Assembly: GCA_040774885.1 (NCBI GenBank)
Contig: JAXGTO010000027.1
Location: 1-34,459, forward strand
Reading direction: 5' to 3'
Length of the DNA: 34,459 nucleotides
Source of the DNA: JAXGTO01 sp040774885
Lineage (GTDB): Bacteria > Actinomycetota > Coriobacteriia > Coriobacteriales > Eggerthellaceae
Shown here: positions 8,763-17,124 of the stretch, piece after piece
Numbering within the stretch: the first letter of the stretch is position 1
Layout: every line of letters starts with the position of its first letter
The notes under the pieces: model-generated
The model's database searches: none
Told to the model about the DNA's origin: nothing
What the model saw: only the letters and a program-made list of their open reading frames with translations
Made by a program: the position numbers and the translations under genes

Positions 8763-9323
8763 ATGGCTATTTCAACCGCCGACTTCAAAAACGGCATGTG
8801 CATCGAATACAACGGCAAGCTGTGCACCATCGTTGAGTTCCAGCATGTCAAGCCGGGCAAGGGCGGTGCGTTCGTGCGCACCAAACTGCGCGACATCAAG
8901 ACCGGGCGCGTGGTGGACTACACCTTCAACGCCGGCACCAAGTTCGAAAGCGTGCGTCTGGAAACCAAGACCATGCAGTACCTGTACAACGACGGAGCCG
9001 ATTACTATTTCATGGACACCAGCACGTACGACCAGATGTCCATTCCCGCCGACGTGGTGGGCGAACAGAGCCAGTGGCTCAAGGAAAACGACGAGGCCAC
9101 GCTGCTCTATGCTGGCGATGAGCTGATCAGCATCGAGCCCCAGATGTTCGTCGAGCTCGAGGTCACCGAGACCGATCCGGGCTTCAAGGGCGACACCGTC
9201 CAGGGCGGAACCAAGCCCGCTACGCTTGAGACCGGCGCCACCGTGCAGGTTCCCATGTACATCAACCCGGGCGAAGTGCTGCAGATCGACACCCGCGACG
9301 GCAGGTTCATCAAGCGCGTCTAG
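8763..9323 (+). CDS. efp: translation elongation factor P
   Basis: Binds between the P and E sites of the ribosome and relieves stalling at polyproline. It has 186 residues, the usual length, with the three beta-barrel domains. The tip loop reads HVKPGKGGAF, with Lys33 at the position that is modified in many bacteria. The C-terminal barrel ends in PGEVLQIDTRDGRFIKRV. I chose the ATG at 8763 because GGGAGGAG sits just upstream and the protein starts MAISTADFKNG; an upstream in-frame ATG at 8712 would add unrelated residues. It is followed by a strong hairpin terminator. The modification enzyme is not encoded in this window. Confidence 0.97.
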   Translation: MAISTADFKNGMCIEYNGKLCTIVEFQHVKPGKGGAFVRTKLRDIKTGRVVDYTFNAGTKFESVRLETKTMQYLYNDGADYYFMDTSTYDQMSIPADVVGEQSQWLKENDEATLLYAGDELISIEPQMFVELEVTETDPGFKGDTVQGGTKPATLETGATVQVPMYINPGEVLQIDTRDGRFIKRV

Positions 9324-9350
9324 CGCACTGTCGAACCACCAAGTTATCGT

Positions 9351-9386
9351 ATGGGGCCCCGCTCGCGCGGGGCCCCATTTCATTCG
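9351..9386 (+). terminator. GC-rich hairpin terminator after efp
   Basis: A perfect 12-bp stem (arms 9351-9362 and 9367-9378) with a TCGC loop lies 27 bases after the efp stop. The following TTTCATTC is only weakly T-rich, so efficiency is uncertain. It marks the boundary between the housekeeping genes and the tetrapyrrole cluster. Confidence 0.75.
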
Positions 9387-9394
9387 GCGATGCA

Positions 9395-9477
9395 ATGCGA
9401 TTCTCGCGGCCTTACTGCGTGCCGCGCCCGCGCCCCGCACCACGTAATCGCCATTCCGTCGATGCGATTCTCGTGGC
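9395..9477 (+). repeat. pair of 16-bp direct repeats in the efp/HTH gap
   Basis: ATGCGATTCTCGCGGC at 9395-9410 recurs as ATGCGATTCTCGTGGC at 9462-9477, with one mismatch and 67 bases between starts. The repeats sit in the leader of the small HTH gene. They could be paired regulator sites or chance similarity; no protein can be named. Confidence 0.5.
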
Positions 9478-9574
9478 TACGCAGCTCATGGCTCCGGGCT
9501 CCTGCAGCGATGGGGTACACTTTCGTCCAGATAGAAGCGGCGCAGTGCGTTTAGAAAGCGAAGAGGAGGGCTCC

Positions 9575-9799
9575 TTGATTCTGGTCATCGACATCGATGC
9601 CGTCCTCACCATGCGCGAACAGCAGATACTCTATTACGTGGCGCGCGGGCTCTCGAACAAGGAGATTTCCGCCAAACTCTCCCTTTCAGAGCAGACGGTC
9701 AAAGTCCACTTGGCCAACATGCTTTCCCATACCGGGTGCCCCAACCGCGCCGCCCTCGTGTCTTACGGATTCGAACGGGGCATCTTGCGCAATCGATGA
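9575..9799 (+). CDS. small LuxR/GerE-type helix-turn-helix protein (74 aa)
   Basis: Essentially a lone LuxR-type DNA-binding domain. The HTH core reads LTMREQQILYYVARGLSNKEI followed by AKLSLSEQTVKVHLANML, matching the family pattern of a Glu-rich first helix, the GLSNKEIA turn and a TVKVHL recognition helix. I chose the TTG at 9575 because GAGGAGG lies 4 bases upstream; the in-frame sequence before it is unlike any protein, and an internal ATG at 9612 would cut the first helix. No receiver or membrane domain is attached, so signal input is not visible. It lies directly upstream of the HemX-like and heme genes and could regulate them; that role is inference. GerE of Bacillus has the same compact size. 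Confidence 0.75.
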   Translation: MILVIDIDAVLTMREQQILYYVARGLSNKEISAKLSLSEQTVKVHLANMLSHTGCPNRAALVSYGFERGILRNR

Positions 9800-9956
9800 A
9801 CTCGACGCTCGGCGCGCATCTAACCCGAATGGGTTATGGCGGCGCACAGGCGGGTTCCGTATCCTGAATTTGAGAGAATCCGTTCCAGCCAAGCCGCATT
9901 CTTCAATGCAGGGAGTCGAGTCCCGATGCGCGGTTTTCCGGTGCGGAAGAGAAGGA

Positions 9957-10808
9957 ATGCCCGTGTTGACACTCATCCTTGCAACTGCCAGCATCATGGC
10001 GTACTTGGTATCGGCCGGCTTGTTCGCCTACCAGCTGCGCAACAGAACCGATCGGTTCCAGGCAATAGCGCGCGTGCTGTTCTTCTGCGCGTTGCTCATG
10101 CACTCCGTTGCCATCGGCGTGACGTCGTCCGAAACAGGCGGGACGATGCTCCAGGGGCCGAACATCCTCATCTTGGCGGCATGGACCATCGCGGTGGCAT
10201 TCGCCTTCTTCGAAATCATCACCAAGAAGCCGTATGGATACGGTGCCTTCGTGGTTCTGGCGGTGGCGGTGCTCATGATAGCTGCCCTGTTCATGAATGC
10301 TTTTTTGGGCGGGTCGGTGTTTTACAACCGCGTTTACGCCCAGTGGCCCGTTCTGGCATTCCACATCGTGCTGTTCTTCTTGTCGGTGTCCGCCTTCCTC
10401 ATAAGCGCCGTGGCATCGGGCATGCTGCTGTATCAAGAGCATCTGGTGCGCATCAAGAGCACGCGTTTTCTTACCATGCGCATGCCGGCGCTCAGCACGT
10501 TGCGGCTTGTGGCACGCCGCGCGGTGGCCATCGGCATGCTGCTGTTCACGTTGGGCATCTTGATCGGCGTGGTCCGCATGTTGGTGCTGGAGGGCACCAT
10601 GGCCGATATGGGCTGCTCGGGATCGCTTGAGTACCTGCTTCCGCGCATCGTGTTGTCCATCGTGCTGTGGGTGGCCTACTGCGTGTACTTGACGTTCATC
10701 TACCTCATGCCGGGCCGTGTTCCTTCGCGCGCTTGTTCTTGGATATCGGTTATTGCAGGAGCGTCCAGCCTGGTGCTGCTCGTGCTTTCTGCTGGGTCGG
10801 TGATCTGA
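9957..10808 (+). CDS. HemX/CcsA-like cytochrome c assembly family membrane protein
   Basis: A 283-residue integral membrane protein with about eight predicted helices (near residues 2-22, 38-57, 67-88, 94-116, 133-157, 182-205, 224-246 and 252-274). The fifth helix, beginning FHIVLFFLSVSAFLISAV, and the seventh, LPRIVLSIVLWVAYCVYL, resemble the CcsA/HemX family. The tryptophan-rich heme-binding WWDPKE-type segment of true CcsA is not present, which favours HemX over a heme-delivery protein. Bacillus HemX is encoded next to hemA and lowers HemA level. The ATG at 9957 directly follows GAAGGA; a GTG at 9963 would have better spacing and would remove two residues. It precedes hemA by 54 bases and is probably in its operon. 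Confidence 0.65.
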   Translation: MPVLTLILATASIMAYLVSAGLFAYQLRNRTDRFQAIARVLFFCALLMHSVAIGVTSSETGGTMLQGPNILILAAWTIAVAFAFFEIITKKPYGYGAFVVLAVAVLMIAALFMNAFLGGSVFYNRVYAQWPVLAFHIVLFFLSVSAFLISAVASGMLLYQEHLVRIKSTRFLTMRMPALSTLRLVARRAVAIGMLLFTLGILIGVVRMLVLEGTMADMGCSGSLEYLLPRIVLSIVLWVAYCVYLTFIYLMPGRVPSRACSWISVIAGASSLVLLVLSAGSVI

Positions 10809-10862
10809 CATGGCTTTCAATCTGCGTCGCCAGAGCGGCTTTGGCAAAGACGGTGAATGCGC

Positions 10863-12137
10863 ATGACCATCGCATTCGTGGGTCTCAATCACAAGACGGC
10901 TGCCGTCGAGTTGCGCGAGAAAACGGCGTTTTCCGCTGCTGAAATGCCCGCTGCTCTGACGGCATTGCTTCATGAACCCGGCGTCGAAGAAGCCGTCATC
11001 CTTTCCACGTGCAATCGCACGGAAATCTACGCCTCGATCAATGATCGGGCCGATGGGTTCGATATTCTGTCGGGCTTTTTGTGCTCCAATCGCGGCATCC
11101 CTGCGCGCGACTTGATGCCCCATCTGTATACCGCCGATGACTTGGATGCGGCTACGCATCTGTTCAACGTCGTTTGCTCGCTCGATTCCATGGTGCTCGG
11201 CGAACAGCAGATCTTGGGCCAGGTCCGTTCCGCCTATCGCATGGCCACGGAAAGCGACGCCACCGGCAAAGTGCTCAACCACCTGTTCCACCAAGCGCTC
11301 AGCGTGGGCAAAGGCGTGCGAAGCGAAACCGAGATCAGCCGCAATCATGTGTCCATATCCACGGTGGCGGTCGATTTGGCGAAGCGGTTCTTCGACGATA
11401 TCGGCAAACGCACCGTGCTGGTTTTGGGCGCGGGCGAGATGAGCGAGCTGACGGCCCGCTATCTTGCCGAGCAAAACGTCGGATCGGTCATCGTCGCCAA
11501 CCGCACTTATGAGCGTGCGCTGGCTCTCGCCACCGAACTGGGCGGACGGGCCTCTCGCTTCGATGACATCGAAGAATCATTGGCCTTGGCCGATATCGTC
11601 ATCTCTTCCACGGCCGCCCCGGGCTACGTCATCAAACCCGACATGCTGCAACGCGCCGCGCATCACCGCCGCGGCCGCTCGCTTTTGCTCATCGACATAG
11701 CCGCGCCGCGCGACATCGATCCGGCGTGCGAGGACATCGATGACGTGTACCTGTATTCCATCGACGATTTGGAGTCCATCGTGCGAGACAACCGAGCCGG
11801 ACGCGAAGTGGCGGCCGTGCAGGCTGCCGGCATGGTGGGCGATGAAGTCCGCCAATTCGCCGACTGGCTGGAAGTCTGCGATGCTGCCCCCACCATCACC
11901 GAGTTGCGCGGGCAGGCCGACCAGATCCGCGATGCGGAATTGAAGCGCCTGTTCAAGCATTTGGGCGATGTGGACGACGACGAACGCAAGAGCATCGAGG
12001 CCATGGCCAACGCCATTGTCAGCAAGATGCTGCACAAACCCATCAAAGCCATGCGCGACGGCGCGGGCACCCCGGACGGCGCCAACCGCGTGCGGGCCGT
12101 CCGCGATCTGTTCGACATGGATGAATCGGAGGAATGA
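10863..12137 (+). CDS. hemA: glutamyl-tRNA reductase
   Basis: Reduces Glu-tRNA(Glu) to glutamate-1-semialdehyde with NADPH, the committing step of the C5 tetrapyrrole route. It has 424 residues. The catalytic Cys50 lies in ILSTCNRTEIY. SLDSMVLGEQQILGQV is the family signature, and the NADPH-binding domain begins near LVLGAGEMSE. The C-terminal dimerisation domain is present. I prefer the ATG at 10863 (GGTGA 6 bases upstream, protein MTIAFVGLNHKTA) over the ATG at 10857. hemC follows after one base. A tRNA-Glu gene lies at the far end of the same cluster. Confidence 0.96.
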   Translation: MTIAFVGLNHKTAAVELREKTAFSAAEMPAALTALLHEPGVEEAVILSTCNRTEIYASINDRADGFDILSGFLCSNRGIPARDLMPHLYTADDLDAATHLFNVVCSLDSMVLGEQQILGQVRSAYRMATESDATGKVLNHLFHQALSVGKGVRSETEISRNHVSISTVAVDLAKRFFDDIGKRTVLVLGAGEMSELTARYLAEQNVGSVIVANRTYERALALATELGGRASRFDDIEESLALADIVISSTAAPGYVIKPDMLQRAAHHRRGRSLLLIDIAAPRDIDPACEDIDDVYLYSIDDLESIVRDNRAGREVAAVQAAGMVGDEVRQFADWLEVCDAAPTITELRGQADQIRDAELKRLFKHLGDVDDDERKSIEAMANAIVSKMLHKPIKAMRDGAGTPDGANRVRAVRDLFDMDESEE

Positions 12138-12138
12138 C

Positions 12139-13059
12139 ATGAGCGATACCGTGGTCATAGGCACGCGCGGCAGCGATTTGGCGCTTTGGCAGGCCAATCA
12201 CGTTCGCGATCTGCTTGTGCAGGCGTGGCCCGACCTTGATGTGCAAGTCGAAGTGGTCAAGACCAAAGGCGACAAGATCCTCGACGTGGCATTGTCCAAG
12301 ATCGGTGACAAGGGCCTGTTCACCAAGGAACTCGAACGAACCTTGATGGACGGCCAGGTCGATATCTGCGTCCATTCCATGAAAGACATGCCCACGGTTC
12401 TGCCCGATGGGCTCAAGATTGCCGCCATGCCCCAGCGCGCCGATGCGCGCGACGTGCTCATCGATTTCAAGGGCCTGTCCTTCGATGCCCTGCCTGTTGG
12501 CGCGCGGGTTGCCACAGGATCGCTTCGGCGCGTGTCGCAACTGGCGTCCTTGCGTCCCGATATCGAGCTGTGCGAGATCCGCGGCAACGTGGGAACCCGC
12601 ATCGGCAAGGTGGAATCCGGCGAATTCGATGCTCTGGTGCTGGCTGCATCCGGCGTCGACCGTTTGGGTCTGACCGATGGCATTCAGCAGCGTTTTTCTC
12701 CTGACACCATGGTGCCTGCGGTAGGGCAGGGAGCCATCGGCATCGAGGCCCGTTCCGGCGACGACCGCATCGCCCGGCTTCTGGAGCCCATCAAGTGCGA
12801 CCGCACTATGCGCGCGGTTTCCGCCGAGCGCCATATCATGCGGGTGTTGGAAGGCGGCTGCCAGGTTCCTATCGGCGCCTATGCCCGTGAAGAAGAAGGC
12901 CGGATGGACATCATCGCTTTCGTGGGCAGCCTGGATGGCGCGCGCATCGTCCGTGCCCAGGCGCAGGGCCCCGTCGAGCAAAGCGAGGAATTGGCCCAGC
13001 AGGCAGTCGACGATCTTTGCGCCGGCGGCGCGCGGGAAATCTTGGAGGAGATCCGATGA
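12139..13059 (+). CDS. hemC: hydroxymethylbilane synthase (porphobilinogen deaminase)
   Basis: Joins four porphobilinogen units into hydroxymethylbilane. It has 306 residues. Visible motifs are IGTRGSDLALWQA at the N-terminus, VHSMKDMPT, ATGSLRRVSQL, RGNVGTRIGK and the dipyrromethane cofactor attachment Cys241 in LEGGCQVPIGAY. The ATG at 12139 has GGAGGA 5 bases upstream inside the end of hemA. The stop overlaps the cobA-hemD start as ATGA, so the three are translationally coupled. Its substrate enzyme, porphobilinogen synthase (hemB), is not in the window. Confidence 0.97.
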   Translation: MSDTVVIGTRGSDLALWQANHVRDLLVQAWPDLDVQVEVVKTKGDKILDVALSKIGDKGLFTKELERTLMDGQVDICVHSMKDMPTVLPDGLKIAAMPQRADARDVLIDFKGLSFDALPVGARVATGSLRRVSQLASLRPDIELCEIRGNVGTRIGKVESGEFDALVLAASGVDRLGLTDGIQQRFSPDTMVPAVGQGAIGIEARSGDDRIARLLEPIKCDRTMRAVSAERHIMRVLEGGCQVPIGAYAREEEGRMDIIAFVGSLDGARIVRAQAQGPVEQSEELAQQAVDDLCAGGAREILEEIR

Positions 13060-14642
13060 CGGCGACGCAGGGAAAGCCCATGGAAGAAGCGTCCCCGCAA
13101 CCAGCGCCGGTCTATCTGGTGGGCGCCGGTCCGGGCGATGCGGGTCTCATCACCGTGAAGGGCCGTTCCCTCGTTCAATCGGCCGACATCCTCATATACG
13201 ACTATCTGGCCAATCCGACGTTCCTTTCATGGGCGCGCCCGGACGCCGAGCTCGTCTTCGTGGGAAAGAAGGGCTTTTCCGAGCACGTCACCCAAGACCA
13301 GATCAACGCCTGCATCGTGGCCGCGGCCCAAGCCCATCCCGAAGCGCGCATCGTCCGTCTGAAGGGCGGCGACCCGTTCGTGTTCGGTCGCGGTGGGGAA
13401 GAAGCCCTGGCCCTGACCGAAGCGGGCATTCCCTTCGAGGTCGTTCCCGGCGTAACCGCCGGCGCCGCGGCGCCGGCCTATGCGGGCATCCCCGTCACCC
13501 ACCGTGGCATGGCCAGCTCGGTGGCGCTCGTCACCGGGCATGAAACCCCCGACAAGCCTGAAACCGCCATCGACTGGGACCATCTTGCGCGCGGCATCGA
13601 TACCCTGTGCTTCTACATGGGCATCCGTTCGCTGCCGCTTATCGTCGAGCGTCTTACGGCGGCCGGCCGCGCTGCGGACACGCCGGTGGCGCTGGTGCGC
13701 TGGGGGTCCACTCCGCGCCAGGAAACGCTCGTTTCCACGTTGGACCAGGTTGTCGACGAAGTGAAACGCCGTGATTTCCAGGCGCCTGCCATCATCGTGG
13801 TGGGCGAGGTCGTGCGGCTGCGCGAGCGCCTGTCGTGGTTCGAGGACCGGCCGTTGTTCGGGAAGCGCATCGTCGTCACCCGTGCGCGTGCCCAGGCTTC
13901 CGACTTGGTGGCCCGTCTGGCTGCCGATGGAGCCGATGTCTTCGAGTTCCCGGTTATCCGCATCAAGGCGAATCCCGTCGATGAAACCTATCAAGATGCC
14001 ATCGCCCAGCTGAGCTCCTTCAACTGGGTCGTGTTCACCTCCGCAAACGGTGTCTCGTGCTTCTTCGATGCCATGGAGAGTCAGGGACGCGATGCCCGTG
14101 CATTCGGGTCCGCCCGCATTGCGGCCATCGGATCGGCCACCGCCGCCGAACTCGCCGATCGCGGCATCATCGCCGATGCGGTGCCCGATGAATACGTTGC
14201 CGAAGCCGTTGCCGACGTGCTGGTCGAATCCGGCATCGATGGTGCCCGCATTCTTTTGGCGCGTGCCGAAATGGCACGCAACGTGCTGCCCGAGCGCTTG
14301 CAGGAAGCCGGGGCGCAGGTTCAGGTGCTGCCGGTCTACAAAACGGTGGCCGATGGTGCCGCGCAAGCGGCCGATTTGGTCGATCGGTTGCGGGAGGGAC
14401 AGGTGGATGCCATCACGTTCACTTCGTCTTCCACGGTCCGCAACCTGATCGACGTCGTGGCCCGTGCTTGCCCGGGCGGCCGAGAGGAAGCCTTGGGCCT
14501 GCTGGCCGGCACCGCCTTGGAATCCATCGGTCCCATCACTTCGAAAACACTGCGTGCGCAGGGGCTCGATCCTGCTGCGCAAGCCGACACCTATACCATC
14601 GATGGGCTCATCGCCCTGTTGAGAGAGGAATTGCAATCATGA
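13056..14642 (+). CDS. fused uroporphyrinogen-III C-methyltransferase / uroporphyrinogen-III synthase
   Basis: A 528-residue bifunctional protein. Residues about 15-258 are a SUMT (CobA) domain with VYLVGAGPGDAGLIT, the RLKGGDPFVFGRGGEE motif and the VVPGVTAGAAAPAYAGIP loop; it methylates uroporphyrinogen III twice to give precorrin-2. Residues about 268-528 are a HemD domain starting GKRIVVTRARAQ, with FTSANGV and FTSSSTV segments; it closes hydroxymethylbilane to uroporphyrinogen III. CobA-HemD fusions are known in anaerobes such as clostridia. Having both steps in one protein sends flux directly to precorrin-2, fitting the siroheme-dependent heme genes that follow. The ATG at 13056 overlaps hemC, and the stop overlaps ahbC, as ATGA. 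Confidence 0.93.
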   Translation: MTATQGKPMEEASPQPAPVYLVGAGPGDAGLITVKGRSLVQSADILIYDYLANPTFLSWARPDAELVFVGKKGFSEHVTQDQINACIVAAAQAHPEARIVRLKGGDPFVFGRGGEEALALTEAGIPFEVVPGVTAGAAAPAYAGIPVTHRGMASSVALVTGHETPDKPETAIDWDHLARGIDTLCFYMGIRSLPLIVERLTAAGRAADTPVALVRWGSTPRQETLVSTLDQVVDEVKRRDFQAPAIIVVGEVVRLRERLSWFEDRPLFGKRIVVTRARAQASDLVARLAADGADVFEFPVIRIKANPVDETYQDAIAQLSSFNWVVFTSANGVSCFFDAMESQGRDARAFGSARIAAIGSATAAELADRGIIADAVPDEYVAEAVADVLVESGIDGARILLARAEMARNVLPERLQEAGAQVQVLPVYKTVADGAAQAADLVDRLREGQVDAITFTSSSTVRNLIDVVARACPGGREEALGLLAGTALESIGPITSKTLRAQGLDPAAQADTYTIDGLIALLREELQS

Positions 14643-15898
14643 TCGGGATATCCAAGCTCTATTGCGGCGCCGTTGAGGCATCCGATGTGCTGCGCTACAA
14701 CCGCGAATCGGGAAAGCTGCCCAGCGGCCTGCTGCAGTTTTCGGCCGACAAGAAACCGGTGGTGGTATGGAACTGCACTCAGACGTGCAATCTGCGCTGC
14801 ATGCATTGCTATGCCGGGTCTGAAAACAAGAAGTATTCCGGCGAAATGACCACCGACGAGGCCAAGGCCATGATCGACGACCTTTCCGCCTTCGGTGCAC
14901 CCGTTTTGCTGTTCTCGGGCGGCGAGCCCTGCATGCGTCCCGACTTGCTCGAATTGATGCATTACGCCAAAGAGCACGGCATGCGCGTGGTCATTTCCAC
15001 CAACGGCACGCTCATCACCCCTGAACTGGCGGCTAAGTTCGCCGAGGTGGGGCTGTCGTATGTGGGCGTGTCATTGGATGGCGGACGGGAAACCCACGAC
15101 AAGTTCCGCGGCATGCCCGGGGCGTTCGATCGCGCCATGGAAGGAATCCGCAACGCCAAGGCAGCCGGCATCAAGGTGGGTCTTCGCATGACCATCAATG
15201 CTTTGAACTGGGAAGACATCAACGAAATCTTCGACATCATGGAAGCCGAGGATGTCCAGCGCGCGTGCTTCTACCATCTGGTGTATACGGGGCGCGGCAG
15301 CAAGCTGATGGATGAGGACCTCGATCACGACCAGACGCGTCGCGCGGTGCGCTTGATCATGGACCGCACCAAAGATTGGTTCGATCGCGGCGGCGAGCCC
15401 GAGGTTCTCACCGTGGACAATCACGCCGACGGTCCGTTCGTCTACATGGAGCTTCTGAAGGAAGACCCCGAGCGCGCGGCGGAAGTGCTGCAGCTGCTCC
15501 AATGGAATCAGGGCAATTCGACCGGCGCCGGCATCGCCAGCGTCAGCTGGGATGGGGAAGTCTATGCCGACCAGTTCTGGCGCCATTTCAGCTTCGGCAA
15601 CGTGCGCGATCGTCCGTTTTCCCAGATTTGGACCGACGTCAGCCGCACCACTCCTCAAAGCGAGCTGATGTACCGCCTGAAGGACAAGCGTCCCTTCGTC
15701 AAGGGACGTTGCGCCGATTGCCGTTGGCTCGATATCTGCAACGGCAACTTCCGCGTCCGGGCCGAAGCGGCCACGGGCGATTTGTGGGCCGCCGATCCGG
15801 CTTGCTATCTCACCGACGAAGAAATCGCCTGGCCCGAAGGCACGTCGCGCGAAACCGCGGCTGCCGATGCGCTGGCCGCCGCTGGGATGGAGGTCTGA
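14639..15898 (+). CDS. ahbC: radical SAM 12,18-didecarboxysiroheme deacetylase
   Basis: Removes two acetate side chains from 12,18-didecarboxysiroheme to give iron-coproporphyrin III in the Ahb heme route. It has 419 residues. The radical-SAM cluster motif is Cys50-x3-Cys54-x2-Cys57 in CTQTCNLRCMHCYAG, followed by the GGEPCMRPDLLEL SAM-binding segment. A C-terminal SPASM-like region supplies auxiliary cluster cysteines (Cys358, Cys361, Cys367, Cys389). The opening MIGISKLYCGAVEASDVLRY closely resembles the N-terminus I recall for AhbC of Desulfovibrio and archaea. Upstream AGAGAGG and an ATGA overlap support the start. A heme d1 NirJ role is less likely given the adjoining AhbD and AhbAB and the absence of other nir genes. 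Confidence 0.88.
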   Translation: MIGISKLYCGAVEASDVLRYNRESGKLPSGLLQFSADKKPVVVWNCTQTCNLRCMHCYAGSENKKYSGEMTTDEAKAMIDDLSAFGAPVLLFSGGEPCMRPDLLELMHYAKEHGMRVVISTNGTLITPELAAKFAEVGLSYVGVSLDGGRETHDKFRGMPGAFDRAMEGIRNAKAAGIKVGLRMTINALNWEDINEIFDIMEAEDVQRACFYHLVYTGRGSKLMDEDLDHDQTRRAVRLIMDRTKDWFDRGGEPEVLTVDNHADGPFVYMELLKEDPERAAEVLQLLQWNQGNSTGAGIASVSWDGEVYADQFWRHFSFGNVRDRPFSQIWTDVSRTTPQSELMYRLKDKRPFVKGRCADCRWLDICNGNFRVRAEAATGDLWAADPACYLTDEEIAWPEGTSRETAAADALAAAGMEV

Positions 15899-15900
15899 GC

Positions 15901-17124
15901 ATGGGACATCCCGGCGGTCATCCCGCAGGTGCATCCGGTGGCTTTCGACCCGGTGGCGGGCCCGAGGCCCGGGCCTACGAAGAGCGCACCGGCATAAAGG
16001 CGCCGCGCATCGTGGCCTGGGAGATCACCCGGTCGTGCAACCTGTCTTGCGTCCATTGCCGCGCTGCGGCGGAATTCGGCGCGTATCCCGGTGAGCTGAC
16101 GCTCGACCAGATGAAAGACGTGGTCGATGACATCTGCTCTATTTCCAACCCCATATTCATCTTGACGGGCGGCGAACCGCTGCTGCGTCCCGACATCTGG
16201 GATTTGGCCGACTACATCACCGCCAAGGGCGGCAAGCCCGTCGTGGGAACCAATGCGACCATCATCGACGATAAGTGCGCACGGCTTTTGCACGACCACG
16301 GCATCAGCCGCATTTCCGTATCGCTCGATTTTCCCGATGCGGAGCGCCATGACCGCTTTCGCGGCGAGCAAGGCGCTTTCGATGCGGCCGTCGCCGGCAT
16401 AAAGCGCACCATCGCCCAAGGCGTCGAAGTCCAGATCAACACCACGGTCACCCGCCTCAACCACGAGCTCATGGGCCAGATGCACGACTTGGCCGTGAGC
16501 CTGGGCGCGGTGGCCTTCCATCCGTTTTTGCTGGTGCCCACGGGCCGCGGCGAAAGCCTGCGCGATATCGAGCTTTCCCCGCAGCAGTACGAAGACGTGC
16601 TGGTATGGGCCTATGAACGGCAGAAGACGAGTCCGCTGCACTTCAAGCCGACCGATGCGCCGCAGTACTATCGCATCCTCCGTCAAAAGTCGCTGGAAGA
16701 GGGCGTGGCGGTCACGCCCGAGCGCTATGGCATGGAAGCTCTGACGCGCGGATGCCTGGGCGGCATCACCTTCGTCTTCATCAGCCACGTGGGAGACGTG
16801 CAGCCCTGCGGTTATTTCGACAAACAGCTGGGCAACGTGGTCGAACAGCCGTTTTCCCGCATCTGGACCGAGTCGCCCGTCTTCGATGACTTGCGCCATT
16901 ACGACCGCTTGAAGGGCAAATGCGGTGCGTGCGAATACAAGAAGGTGTGCGGCGGATGCCGGGCGCGTGCCCTTTCTGCCACGGGAGATTATCTGGAAGA
17001 AGAGCCGTACTGCGCCTATGTGCCCCAAGCGATGCGCACGGGCGATTCTGCCCCAGCTGCCGCGCCTGCGCCGTCAGGTGCGACGGCACCCTGCCATGTT
17101 CCCCCTGGATGCGGAGGTATGTGA
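15901..17124 (+). CDS. ahbD: radical SAM heme synthase (Fe-coproporphyrin III decarboxylase)
   Basis: Oxidatively decarboxylates two propionates of iron-coproporphyrin III to vinyl groups, giving heme b. It has 407 residues. The radical-SAM motif is Cys46-x3-Cys50-x2-Cys53 in CNLSCVHCRAAAEFG, with GGEPLLRPD following. The C-terminal SPASM region CGACEYKKVCGGCRA (Cys341, 344, 350, 353) plus Cys371, Cys285 and Cys303 can hold an auxiliary 4Fe-4S cluster. A Gly/His/Pro-rich N-terminal extension (residues 1-20) and a C-terminal tail ending APCHVPPGCGGM flank the core. It starts 2 bases after ahbC with GGAGG upstream, and its stop shares a base with the next start. The pairing with ahbC and ahbAB makes the specific assignment firm. 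Confidence 0.88.
   Translation: MGHPGGHPAGASGGFRPGGGPEARAYEERTGIKAPRIVAWEITRSCNLSCVHCRAAAEFGAYPGELTLDQMKDVVDDICSISNPIFILTGGEPLLRPDIWDLADYITAKGGKPVVGTNATIIDDKCARLLHDHGISRISVSLDFPDAERHDRFRGEQGAFDAAVAGIKRTIAQGVEVQINTTVTRLNHELMGQMHDLAVSLGAVAFHPFLLVPTGRGESLRDIELSPQQYEDVLVWAYERQKTSPLHFKPTDAPQYYRILRQKSLEEGVAVTPERYGMEALTRGCLGGITFVFISHVGDVQPCGYFDKQLGNVVEQPFSRIWTESPVFDDLRHYDRLKGKCGACEYKKVCGGCRARALSATGDYLEEEPYCAYVPQAMRTGDSAPAAAPAPSGATAPCHVPPGCGGM

Noticed and set aside
9903..11474. 523-codon minus-strand frame opposite the HemX-like gene and hemA
   Set aside because: Composition is His/Gln/Arg-rich without hydrophobic core patterns, and the plus-strand genes have motifs and ribosome-binding sites.
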